Source: Thermoleophilia bacterium
GTDB taxonomy: Bacteria; Actinomycetota; Thermoleophilia; Gaiellales; Gaiellaceae
Assembly (NCBI GenBank): GCA_016844515.1
Contig: JAERMP010000031.1
Coordinates: 1 to 27,412 of the forward strand
Direction: 5' to 3'
DNA: 27,412 bases
The stretch's first letter is position 1. Every line of letters begins with the position of its first letter. The notes under the pieces are model-generated. The model worked only from the letters and a program-made list of their open reading frames with translations, had not been told where the DNA came from and did not search any database. Of this stretch, positions 16,198 to 23,537 are shown piece by piece. The translations under genes and the position numbers were made by a program.

Positions 16198-16897
16198 GTG
16201 GCCGTCGACGCCGAGGCAAGCAGCGTCGTCGCGCAGATCGCCGATGCTGTCCGGAGTGGACAATGCATCCTCTTCCTGGGGGCTGCCGTCCATGCGCCCC
16301 CGCCAACGGACTCCTCGTTCGTGTATCCGGAGGCCCAGAGACCACCGCTCGGCACGGCGCTCAGCGAATCCCTCGCCAAGACGTGCGGTCTCGCCGAGCG
16401 GTTCCCGAACGAGGATCCGAAGAACCTTCAGCGCGTCGCCCTCTTCTACGAGATCGACCGGACGCGACGCCAGCTCGTGGAGGCGATCAGGGAAGCGGTG
16501 CATGTGGGATGCGCGCACCCGTCAGCCGCTCGGCCAGCCCCTGCTCGGCGACAGAGGCATCGTCTTGAGCGTCGCCTTCAGCCCGGACGGGGTTACGCTC
16601 GCCTCCGCCGGCTTATACAGGACGGTGCGGCTGTGGGATGTGCCCACGCACAAGCAGCTCGGCGAGCCCCTGCGCGGCCACAGAGGCGCCGTCTCCAGCG
16701 TCGCCTTCAGTCCGGACGGGCGCATGCTCGCCTCCGCAGGGGACGACCAGACGGTGCGGCTGTGGGAAGGCATCCTCTGGCGCGACCGCACCGACCTGCG
16801 GAACAAAGTGTGCTACCTCGTCGGCGGCAATCTCACGAAGGACGAATGGGCAGAACTCGCCCCCGGTCTGGCGTACCACACGACCTGCACGGACTAG
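16198..16897 (+). pseudogene. Internally deleted SIR2-like / WD40 fusion remnant (defence-type STAND protein)
   Basis: Residues 1-101 from GTG 16198 (AAAGGGGG at 16186-16193) look like the N-terminus of a SIR2-like domain: SGQCILFLGAAVHAPPP, then YPEAQRPPLG and LQRVALFYE. The usual GAG is GAA here, and the NAD-site TNYD and catalytic HG segments are absent. At about 16500 the coding frame shifts from phase 1 to phase 2 and becomes WD40: MWDARTRQPLG, then two blades with SVAFSPDG and TVRLW, ending in a conserved-looking tail (VGGNLTKDEWAELAPG..YHTTC) at the stop 16895-16897. SIR2-NTPase-WD40 proteins exist among anti-phage STAND proteins, so the simplest reading is loss of the middle of one gene. 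Fusion of two unrelated fragments is the alternative. Not expected to be functional. Confidence 0.75.
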
Positions 16898-17010
16898 CCC
16901 ACGCCGATCCAGCGCTCTGCGCCCGCGACCTCTGCCTCCGTCTCGATGCGCGAGGAAGCCCCATGCCTCCATCTCCAGGCGGAACGCGCCGGGTGCGTCG
17001 CGGGTGCCCG

Positions 17011-17751
17011 CTATCCGCTCACGCGCCGCCTCAGCGTCCGCCAGACCGATCCGATCCACGCGCGAATCTTCCTCCCGAACGGGGGCTCGAGCCGACCCAC
17101 CGGGCGGAGCAGGCCACGGCCGGCGAAGCCGACCATCCGGTCGAGTGCGAGCAGGAAGGCGTCAGCGAGGTCCTGCGAGGCGCGGAGCGACCAGAGCATC
17201 TCGGCATTCGTCCAGGCCGCGTCGCGGGCCCGCTCGACGTTCCACATCGCGATCACGTCGTCGACCTCCCCGAGTGCCTCGTCGGCGATGGCAAGGTCGC
17301 CGGTGAGGAAGTCCCGCTTTACCCGCGCCTCGGTCGCTACGAGCAGGGCGTTGACGGCGAGGAAGTCGGCGTGCTCGGGCCCATCGCGGCGAAGCTCGAG
17401 CCCTAGCTCCTCGCACGTCTGCACGAGCGCGAGCGGGAGGTCGCGGTTGATGTGCGCGTTCATCCCCGCGAGCGCGAATTGGATCGGAGCGATGCCCGGG
17501 CGGCCACGTGCCTCGAGCAACGGCGCCCAGGCCGGCGGCGGATCCTCCAGCGCCTGGAAATAGAGATTCGCGAAGCGGACGTCGAGCCGCGTCAGAAACT
17601 CGGGCGACGCGAAGCCGCCTTCGGCCTCGCCCACCCCCTCGGTCACCGCGAGGTACAGCCGCGTGAAGCAGGCGACCCCGTCGCGGGGAGGGAGATCGTC
17701 GCCGATCGCTCGCAGGCGCACGATCACATCAGCGATGCTCTCCGGTCGCAT
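17011..17751 (-). CDS. DUF5995-like protein
   Basis: A 246-residue protein that I associate with the DUF5995 family, function unknown. The supporting block is the central PIQFALAGMNAHINRDLPLA (about 98-117), preceded by FTRLYLAVTEGV and FLTRLDVRFANLYFQAL. The invariant-looking N-A-H-I-N-x-D motif suggests a metal or catalytic site, but this is inference. It is predicted helical and soluble, with a basic C-terminus (RKIRAWIGSVWRTLRRR). The ATG at 17751 lies 6 nt after a TATTGT hexamer, implying a leaderless transcript. It appears intact although surrounded on both sides by gene remnants. Confidence 0.7.
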   Translation of the reverse strand: MRPESIADVIVRLRAIGDDLPPRDGVACFTRLYLAVTEGVGEAEGGFASPEFLTRLDVRFANLYFQALEDPPPAWAPLLEARGRPGIAPIQFALAGMNAHINRDLPLALVQTCEELGLELRRDGPEHADFLAVNALLVATEARVKRDFLTGDLAIADEALGEVDDVIAMWNVERARDAAWTNAEMLWSLRASQDLADAFLLALDRMVGFAGRGLLRPVGRLEPPFGRKIRAWIGSVWRTLRRRVSG

Positions 17752-17757
17752 CCCCCG

Positions 17758-17763
17758 ACAATA
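17758..17763 (-). promoter_or_regulatory. Leaderless -10 box of the DUF5995-like gene
   Basis: On the minus strand TATTGT ends 6 nt before the ATG at 17751, so transcription would begin at or next to the start codon. No clear -35 is visible. Confidence 0.35.
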
Positions 17764-17869
17764 CGCTCGCTGTGGCCTGGCTCACGCGCTCGGGGCTCTG
17801 CGCTGGGTCTCTTCGCGAGGCGTGAGCGAGACGAGCGCTCTTCTTCGGAAGGACGCCGGCAGCAGATTG

Positions 17870-17983
17870 CGAAGAACGGAGGAGACGGCGAGCTCGGGCG
17901 GCTTGCCCAGCTTTTCGGGCGTGATCCACCAGGTCCCGCGCTCGAGCAGGAGGACGCCGAGCGCCTCACCCGCCTTGACCGCG
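17870..17983 (-). pseudogene. Fragment of a GMC oxidoreductase N-terminus
   Basis: The minus strand encodes AVKAGEALGVLLLERGTWW followed by ITPEKLGKPPEL. This is the region just after the FAD loop in one subgroup of GMC oxidoreductases (…LLERGTWW.TPEKLGKPP). The nucleotide-binding loop before it is missing, and after the Pro-rich stretch the frame loses resemblance. It differs from the intact GMC protein at 13132-14769 (LLERGKAYPPGSF), so it is a remnant of another gene, not a copy of that one. Confidence 0.55.
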
Positions 17984-18150
17984 CTACCAGCTCACCTGCT
18001 TCAAGGTCGGGCCGACGATGTGCCCATGCTCGCCCGGTGGCTCCGCGCGGACGTGGTGCGTGAAGTGCGCCGCATACCAGATGACGACATCCTGGTTCTC
18101 GATCGGCTCTCCGTTCAGCCAGGGCTCCAGCGCCCTCCGGCCACCGCCGT
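17984..18150 (-). pseudogene. C-terminal fragment of an unassigned protein
   Basis: A minus-strand frame ending at TAG 17984-17986 encodes EPWLNGEPIENQDVVIWYAA, then HFTHHVRAEPPGEHGHIVGP and a final LKQVSW. The histidine-rich, well-formed sequence looks like the end of a real enzyme. The I-x-x-x-DVVIWY...H pattern is faintly like the C-termini of copper amine oxidases, but I am not confident. No start or upstream domain remains: the membrane-protein gene begins its own C-terminus directly upstream at 18151. It is followed out of frame by the GMC fragment. Confidence 0.5.
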
Positions 18151-19512
18151 TCAGCCCTGAGTCTTGTCGCGCTCCTCCTCGTCTTTCTTCGCCGCGCCCT
18201 CGTCCTCCAGCGGTGTCGGAACGCCTCCGGCCTTCAGCGTCGTGAAGCGCTCGAAGAAGCCGGAAAAGAGCGCAAGGATGCCGTAATAGGCGAAGTCCTT
18301 CTCGTTAACCGGGCTCTGCGTCTGCAGGATCCCGCTCGCGAGCATGAGGTACGTCGCCACCCCGAAGATCCCGCCCACGAAGGGTCGGTAGATGCCGATC
18401 CAGCGCACGTTCTTACGCCCGACCTCGTGGTCGAGGACGAACTTCCCGGTGAGCGACGCCATGCGCGTGAGCACGCTGAGGAGGGCGCCGAGGGCGCCTG
18501 CCATGACGCTGATGACGAAGAGCTGAAGCTCCCCCCAGTGGGTGCCCCCGCCGTCGAGGCCGTCGACCAACCCCGTCAGCGCAACTGCGAGGCCCGTGAG
18601 CAGAACGAGTGCAAGCAGACCCTGCGCCATCCCCCAAAAGAACAGGATCCGCGCCTGCCCGTTCCCGGTCCGCTTGTAGAAGCGCTCGACCCGCTCGAGC
18701 TCCTTCCGCTGACGTTCGACGAATGCCTTGGGGTCTTCCTGGTGGACCATGTCCGGCGTGCGTTGCCCAGCTGCTGGCGGCGGCCGTCGTCCCCACTCCC
18801 GGTCGACGAAGCCGAGCAGATGGCTCGCCACGGCATTGATTCGGCGGAGCGCGATCAGCTCGCTCGGGCCGCGCAGGATCTCCTCGACCCTCACTGCAAG
18901 CATCTCGCAGTCGTCGAGCCCCTCCGCGATCTCCGGCTCGTCCCGCGTGGCCCAGTCCGTCGCGCGGTGGAAGCGGGGGATGAGTTCAGGGTCCGGTCGC
19001 CAGCGCGAGTGCTTTTGCCTGATCGTGAGCGCCACAGCCGAGGCGTCTCGCACCGACCAGTACGCGTCGTCAATCCGCCCGAAGCGCGCTTCGAACTGGC
19101 GCCATCTCCGACGAAACTCCCGTTCGATCGCCTTGTCCGGCTGCCGGTTAGGACGCTCGTGCTCGTGCAGCTCGTGCTCGTACAGCTCCTGCTCCCACGC
19201 CCGGTGCGCGCGAACGAGATCTGGGAACGTCGCGATCTCGGGCTCGACGGGCTCGCCCATGCTCGGGTGCGCGGGGAACCACCTGCCCACCCGCCAGCGC
19301 CTACGTCTCCGTCGCCCCAGGGACTTGGCCGCCTTCTCTGCGCGCGCTGCCTGCTTGGCGGCCTGCCGGGCGCTGTTCTCCGCCGCGGCCGCCGCGCGCC
19401 GGGCGGCTTTGTCGGCCTCCGCGGCGGCGTTGGCGGCGTCGCGCGCGGCTACCAACTCGACGGCTGCCTCCTCCTGGACCGGTCTGTCGCCCTGCAGCTG
19501 CCCCGTGGTCAT
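18151..19512 (-). CDS. Four-helix membrane protein with Ala-rich coiled-coil N-terminus
   Basis: A 453-residue protein of unknown function. An Ala/Glu/Lys-rich coiled coil (about 17-65) is followed by a basic RRRRRRWR patch, a soluble helical region (about 95-280) and four predicted membrane helices at about 289-316, 330-350, 374-396 and 407-425. The last contains YYGILALFSGFFERFTTL. A charged tail ends the protein. ATG at 19512 is preferred to the adjacent GTG at 19515 because GGAGGT (19519-19524) lies 6 nt upstream. A promoter (TTGAGT, 17 bp, TATGCT) precedes it. It is divergent from a SIR2-like gene, and a decayed duplicate of its 3' end lies at 15897-16000. The architecture would fit a membrane-acting effector or a partner of the SIR2 protein, but no direct evidence exists. 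Confidence 0.75.
   Translation of the reverse strand: MTTGQLQGDRPVQEEAAVELVAARDAANAAAEADKAARRAAAAAENSARQAAKQAARAEKAAKSLGRRRRRRWRVGRWFPAHPSMGEPVEPEIATFPDLVRAHRAWEQELYEHELHEHERPNRQPDKAIEREFRRRWRQFEARFGRIDDAYWSVRDASAVALTIRQKHSRWRPDPELIPRFHRATDWATRDEPEIAEGLDDCEMLAVRVEEILRGPSELIALRRINAVASHLLGFVDREWGRRPPPAAGQRTPDMVHQEDPKAFVERQRKELERVERFYKRTGNGQARILFFWGMAQGLLALVLLTGLAVALTGLVDGLDGGGTHWGELQLFVISVMAGALGALLSVLTRMASLTGKFVLDHEVGRKNVRWIGIYRPFVGGIFGVATYLMLASGILQTQSPVNEKDFAYYGILALFSGFFERFTTLKAGGVPTPLEDEGAAKKDEEERDKTQG
18240..18267. repeat. 28 bp exact direct repeat, copy 2
   Basis: Identical to 15968-15995, same orientation, inside the 3' coding end of the intact membrane-protein gene. The two copies are 2,272 bp apart and bracket the cluster of gene remnants. 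Confidence 0.9.
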
Positions 19513-19562
19513 CACACGACCTCCAATTCGGCCCTCGCCGCAAAACGGACGATGTGAGGGTC

Positions 19563-19591
19563 AGCATAGGACACCCCCTGTCCGGACTCAA
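19563..19591 (-). promoter_or_regulatory. Promoter of the four-helix membrane protein gene
   Basis: On the minus strand TTGAGT (19586-19591) and TATGCT (19563-19568) are separated by exactly 17 bp. A start near 19556 gives a leader of about 45 nt that contains the GGAGGT site. The divergent SIR2-like gene begins 100 bp away, so a regulator bound here could act on both. For the SIR2-like gene only a TAGATT (19645-19650) without a good -35 is seen. Confidence 0.55.
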
Positions 19592-19692
19592 GAGCCGGCT
19601 CGTCGGGCTCACCGTCTTCGACGATCAGTGGGAGGCGGTCGCGCTAGATTACGTCCGCCGCCTGTCGTTTTTCAGTCTGGAGACATCGCGCA

Positions 19693-20826
19693 GTGGGCAC
19701 AAAGGCGAAGCAGACACGGAGGGTTCTCTTCCTCGGCGCAGGCGCATCGGCCGCCTTCGGCTATCCCGTCACCGGACAGATCTTTCCTCGCATCACGGAA
19801 GGGCTCGTTTCGCGCACCCTTCTGCCGCTGGAGTCGAATCCCAAGCGCGAGCGTGCGAAGATGAACAGGTTGCGCGAACATCTCGAGGCGCTGCTGCCGG
19901 CAGTCCTCGAAGACGACATCGAGCTCCCGCTGATCACGGACGTGCTGTCGCTGATCGACCTCCTGCTGAGCACCGGTGAGGTCGCCGTCCCCATGCTCTC
20001 CACGAAGGAGATGGAGGACTGTCGAGCCCTGCTGGAGGAGGCGATCGTAGAAACGATCGAGCGGGGATCCGACGATCCACGGTCGCTCGAGACTCTTGAT
20101 CGCCTGACGGACTGGATGCTGAACGCGCTCGACCTCGACGGAGCGCCTCTCACCATCGTCTCGACGAACTACGACACCCTTGTCGAGTCGCTGCTGTTCG
20201 AGAAGATCACGATGGATCCGACGATGGAACTCAGCAGCTCGGTCGACCTGGGATTCAGCTGGCGGGAACATAGCGGGGGAGACTTCCTCGAGGTCGTCAA
20301 CCACACGCCGAGCTCGCCCCGCGTCCGTATCTTCAAGCTACACGGGTCGGTGAGCTGGCTGAAGTGCCCGCTGTGCGGCTTCATCTACGTGAACACGGTC
20401 GGGAGCATCATTCGACAGGCGTATCGCGAGGACAAGGTCGACTACTCCAACACGTGCGTGTGCGGTCATGGGCCGGTTCGAGCGGTGATTGTCGCGCCGT
20501 CGATGGTCCGCTCGATCCGCGATCCGGATCTGCTGACGATCTGGCGCAGCGCCTTGGAGGCTATGCGAGTCGCCGACGAGTGGATCGTCGCCGGGTATTC
20601 GCTCCCGGCGGAGGACATCGCCATCCGGTCAATCCTCCTCCGCGCTTATCACGGCCGCGGTCGAAAGGGAAGGCCGCCCGTGATTCGGGTGATTCAGAAG
20701 GAGCAGGAGAAGAGGACGGAGGACCGGTACCGGCTGCTCTTTCCAGAGTGTTGCTTCGAGTACGGCGGGTTCGAGCGGTTCGCCAACTCCCTCCCCAAGC
20801 CGCGGAAGCACTATCCGACGTTCTGA
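19693..20826 (+). CDS. SIR2-like family protein (putative NAD-hydrolysing or deacylase-type)
   Basis: A 377-residue protein with the SIR2 Rossmann motifs: FLGAGASAAFGYPVTG (13-28), STNYDTLVE (157-165), the KLHGSVSW segment with likely catalytic His217, and AGYSLPAEDIAIRS (300-313). A zinc-knuckle insertion holds Cys225/Cys228 (CPLC) and Cys255/Cys257 (CVC). Such standalone SIR2-like proteins are common in bacterial defence loci, where some hydrolyse NAD+, but others are true deacylases, so activity is not assigned. GTG at 19693 follows GGAG (19679-19682), 10 nt upstream. The neighbours (a divergent four-helix membrane protein and a broken SIR2-WD40 gene) support a defence context. It converges with the phosphatase-family gene downstream. 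Confidence 0.85.
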   Translation: MGTKAKQTRRVLFLGAGASAAFGYPVTGQIFPRITEGLVSRTLLPLESNPKRERAKMNRLREHLEALLPAVLEDDIELPLITDVLSLIDLLLSTGEVAVPMLSTKEMEDCRALLEEAIVETIERGSDDPRSLETLDRLTDWMLNALDLDGAPLTIVSTNYDTLVESLLFEKITMDPTMELSSSVDLGFSWREHSGGDFLEVVNHTPSSPRVRIFKLHGSVSWLKCPLCGFIYVNTVGSIIRQAYREDKVDYSNTCVCGHGPVRAVIVAPSMVRSIRDPDLLTIWRSALEAMRVADEWIVAGYSLPAEDIAIRSILLRAYHGRGRKGRPPVIRVIQKEQEKRTEDRYRLLFPECCFEYGGFERFANSLPKPRKHYPTF

Positions 20827-20921
20827 GCTGGACGCACGCGACAAGGGATCGCTCCGGTCCAACAGAGGACGGAACAGGCGAGATCGTCTACCGAGGGTGT
20901 CTCCTCCACGTCAAGCATGAC

Positions 20922-20936
20922 CGTACTCGTCCAGCC
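20922..20936. repeat. 15 bp direct repeat flanking the EEP gene, left copy
   Basis: CGTACTCGTCCAGCC, identical to 21971-21985. The two copies lie 44 bp beyond the 3' end and 56 bp before the 5' end of the leftward EEP-family gene. With this GC content a chance match of this length in the window is quite possible. Confidence 0.4.
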
Positions 20937-20979
20937 GGGTCGCGGCGGCGAGGGATGCCCGGCGGGTGATGCGCATCCA

Positions 20980-21915
20980 CTACGAGAAAGCGCCGAGTGG
21001 AATGTCGACGGCGAGGGGCACGTGGTCGGAGGCCTTCGGCTCGTTCTCACCGACCTCCTCGTAGCGGGGCCCGACGTACCGCTCGGCCCGCCACGGAAGG
21101 CCCTTCCGGACCGTGGTCGGGACCGGGTTTCCGGCACGCTGGTCGAAGGCGCGCCCGAGGAGCACGTAGTCGAGCTGACTGTAGTCTCCGCCTCTCGCGT
21201 AGTAGTGGGTCCAGCGCTCCTTCTCCGGACTGCGGTCGAGGCCGTTGACGAGCTGCGGGTGGTCCACAAGCCCCGACAGAGCGGTCTGCCCTTGCATGTA
21301 GTCGTTGAAGTCGCCGACGACGGCGAAGTTCCCGTCGAAGGCAGGTCCGAAGCGGTCGTCGACGAGCTCGATCACCTTCTCGACTTGCTCGCGCCGGCGC
21401 GGCCGGGTCTCGGCACGACCCCCCATCATCGACTTCAAGTGATTGACGAGAACCGTGAGGGTTTTCGTCTCTCCGCTCTGCTCGTCGACGACGACCGAGA
21501 AGTCGAGCTCGAGGCAGTCGCGCGCGAAGAGGGGCGCCGTGTTGGTGGCGTTCCGCAGGTGGCGGTTCGTGCGGACGGCGGCGACCGGGTGCCTGCTGAG
21601 AACAGCGACGTCGATGTTCCGCGGGTCGTTTCCGTCGATCAAGATGCGGTAGCGGTACTTGAGCTTGGCGAGGTAGCTCGAGTTGAAGCGCTCGAGGATC
21701 GCCATGTTCTCAACCTCTACCAAGCAGAGGATGTCAGCGTCGAGCTCGCGAATCACGCGCCCCGTGATCTGTTTCTCCGTCTCGTTGAAGATGTCGAAGG
21801 CGAGGTCGTTGATCGTGAAGCCGTCGAGGGTGGGATCGAACCTCGACTCGAAGCGATAGCGAGCGAAGAGGTTCTCGACGTTGAAGGTTGCGAGACGTAC
21901 GTTGGTACCTGGCAT
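20980..21915 (-). CDS. Endonuclease/exonuclease/phosphatase-family protein
   Basis: A 311-residue member of the EEP superfamily (DNase I-like fold), which cleaves phosphodiester or phosphomonoester bonds with a divalent metal. The motif series is complete: TFNVENLFARY (10-20, Asn12), LVEVEN (65-70, metal-binding Glu), IDVAVLSR (101-108), VNHLKS (157-162, catalytic His159), VGDFNDY (200-206), SQLDYVLL (246-253) and ASDHVPL (295-301, His298). There is no signal peptide, so a cytoplasmic nuclease or phosphatase is expected. ATG at 21915 has GGAGG on the complement of 21924-21928, 8 nt upstream. A substrate cannot be chosen from sequence. Flanked by a 15 bp direct repeat. Confidence 0.85.
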   Translation of the reverse strand: MPGTNVRLATFNVENLFARYRFESRFDPTLDGFTINDLAFDIFNETEKQITGRVIRELDADILCLVEVENMAILERFNSSYLAKLKYRYRILIDGNDPRNIDVAVLSRHPVAAVRTNRHLRNATNTAPLFARDCLELDFSVVVDEQSGETKTLTVLVNHLKSMMGGRAETRPRRREQVEKVIELVDDRFGPAFDGNFAVVGDFNDYMQGQTALSGLVDHPQLVNGLDRSPEKERWTHYYARGGDYSQLDYVLLGRAFDQRAGNPVPTTVRKGLPWRAERYVGPRYEEVGENEPKASDHVPLAVDIPLGAFS

Positions 21916-21970
21916 CGAACCGGCCTCCCTTCAGACTCCTGGTGTGTGACTCATTACTGTTTCATCTTCT

Positions 21971-21985
21971 CGTACTCGTCCAGCC
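21971..21985. repeat. 15 bp direct repeat flanking the EEP gene, right copy
   Basis: Same 15 bases as 20922-20936. Here it falls about 55 bp upstream of the EEP start codon, in the region where that gene's promoter should be. Confidence 0.4.
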
Positions 21986-22094
21986 ACAGCTAGCCGAGCG
22001 CGGGCCCGATTCCCGACCGCGTCTGGCCATCGCGACGCGGAGAGGAGCTGATCCTCGCCGCGCGGGACGCCTAAATCTGCGCCGGTGCGTGCCG

Positions 22095-22422
22095 CTACCC
22101 GTTCGCCGAAAAGACAGCCACCGCCACGATGATCGTGGTCGCGATGGTGGCCGCGACGACGATCCACGGCCCGCGATCCACGGACGCGCCCCGCAGTTCC
22201 CGGAGCCGGACCCGGCAAGTTCCGCGCCGTGAGAGCCGCATGGGGTAAGTACGCGAGCGGGATGATCGCGATAAGAATCGCCAGGACAGTCCACAACGCC
22301 CGCCGCTGTCTGGACGGCGGGTAGGCCAGAACCACGAGCGATTCGACGATCGTGACCGCGACCAGGAGTGCGCCGACCAGCGCGGCGTAGTAGCCGGTGT
22401 CGGTCGCGGCATCGGCATCCAC
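22095..22422 (-). pseudogene. Small three-helix membrane protein, frameshifted
   Basis: From a GTG at 22422 the first frame gives two good membrane helices (YYAALVGALLVAVTIVESLV and ALWTVLAILIAIIPLAYL) and then turns into Arg/His-rich nonsense. A neighbouring frame takes over with PWIVVAATIATTIIVAVAVF and stops at TAG 22095-22097. The switch must lie at about 22185-22235. Joined, the product would be about 108 residues with three helices. No homologous family is recognised. No Shine-Dalgarno is visible. A sequencing or assembly error would also explain it. Confidence 0.45.
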
Positions 22423-22463
22423 GAGGTACGCAGAAAGGCGCGCGGCGCAAGAGGGTGGACCCC

Positions 22464-22469
22464 TACGAT
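22464..22469 (+). promoter_or_regulatory. Leaderless -10 box of folC
   Basis: TACGAT ends 6 nt before the ATG at 22476, placing the transcription start on the A of the start codon. No Shine-Dalgarno is present and no -35 is evident. Confidence 0.4.
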
Positions 22470-22475
22470 TGCCCC

Positions 22476-23537
22476 ATGACCGCAGTCGAGTGGCTCGACT
22501 CGCTCTCGCCCTGGCCCAGGGACGGCTTCGGACTCGAGCGGATGCGCGCGCTCCTCGCGGAGCTCGGCGATCCGCAGGACGCGTACCCGGGTATTCACGT
22601 CGTCGGGACGAACGGGAAGTCGACGGCGACGGTCACCGTCGAGCAGCTTCTCCTCGCCGAAGCGCTCTCCGTCGGCTCGACGATCTCGCCGCACGTCGCA
22701 AGCTGGAGCGAGCGGATCCGCATCGACGGAGCCGAGGCCGACTTCGAGGCGGCGGTCGCGCTCGTCCGGCCCGAGGCCGAACGCCTGCAGGCGACCCAGT
22801 TCGAGATCGTCACGGCTGCGGCTCTCGCCGCGTTCGCCGACGCTCGCGTCGACGTGGCCGTCGTCGAGGCCGGCCTCGGCGGCCGGCACGATGCGACGAA
22901 CGTCCTCCGCACGCGCGTCGTCCTGCTCACGAACGTCGGGCTCGATCACACCGACGTTCTCGGCGACACAATCGACGAGATCGCGCGTGAGAAGCTCGCC
23001 GTCGCCCCGGAGGACGGGATCGTTGTGCTCCCCGATACCACGTTCGCCCATCTCGTGCCCGGCCGCGACGTCCGGGTGGGTGGGCCGCGCGCCGCTGGCG
23101 AAGCGTTCGTCGGCCACCCAATCACGGCCGATCCGCACGTTTCGCTTCCCGGCCGGCTCGAGCGCAGAGAAGGCGAGATCCGAGACGGTGCGCACAATCC
23201 CGACGGTGCGCGCTACCTCGTCGAGCGGCTTCCACCGGACGACTACACGCTGGTCGTCTCGATCCTGGCGGACAAGAACGCTGACGAGATGCTCCGCGAG
23301 CTGCGTCGAGCCGGGCCGCGGCTCGTCGCGACCAGATCATCCTCCGATCGCTCACTTCCTGCCGAGGATCTCGCCGCCCTCGCCCGCCTTCACTTCGATC
23401 ACGTCGAGGTCGTCGAGGACCCGATCGGGGCGCTCGCGCGAGGGCACGAGCTCGGGGAACCGGTGCTCGTGACGGGCTCTCTCTATGTGCTCGGCGACAT
23501 CGCGCAAGAGGAACGGCGCACGGCGTGGCGCGGGTAA
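22476..23537 (+). CDS. folC: Folylpolyglutamate synthase / dihydrofolate synthase, short form
   Basis: Mur-ligase-type enzyme that adds glutamate to folates (and, in bifunctional members, to dihydropteroate). Seen: P-loop GTNGKST (44-50), EAGLGGRHDATN (131-142), LLTNVGLDHTDVLGDT (150-165) with the metal-site His157, IAREKL (169-174), PGRLE, and DGAHNPDG (237-244) at the start of the C-terminal domain. At 353 residues it is well short of the usual 420-450. The reduction lies between REK and DGAHNP, where the helical stretch of the central domain that normally carries an NaalA-type segment is missing. Catalytic motifs all remain, so it is probably active. It begins the housekeeping block and overlaps the next small gene by 13 nt. 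Confidence 0.93.
   Translation: MTAVEWLDSLSPWPRDGFGLERMRALLAELGDPQDAYPGIHVVGTNGKSTATVTVEQLLLAEALSVGSTISPHVASWSERIRIDGAEADFEAAVALVRPEAERLQATQFEIVTAAALAAFADARVDVAVVEAGLGGRHDATNVLRTRVVLLTNVGLDHTDVLGDTIDEIAREKLAVAPEDGIVVLPDTTFAHLVPGRDVRVGGPRAAGEAFVGHPITADPHVSLPGRLERREGEIRDGAHNPDGARYLVERLPPDDYTLVVSILADKNADEMLRELRRAGPRLVATRSSSDRSLPAEDLAALARLHFDHVEVVEDPIGALARGHELGEPVLVTGSLYVLGDIAQEERRTAWRG

Noticed and set aside
16502..17406. Continuation of the SIR2 fragment frame past 16500
   Set aside because: After residue ~101 the frame turns Arg/Ala-rich and is the off-frame of the WD40 segment and the antisense of the DUF5995-like gene.
20827..20979. Intrinsic terminator between the convergent SIR2-like and EEP genes
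   Set aside because: No stem followed by a T-run could be found on either strand.
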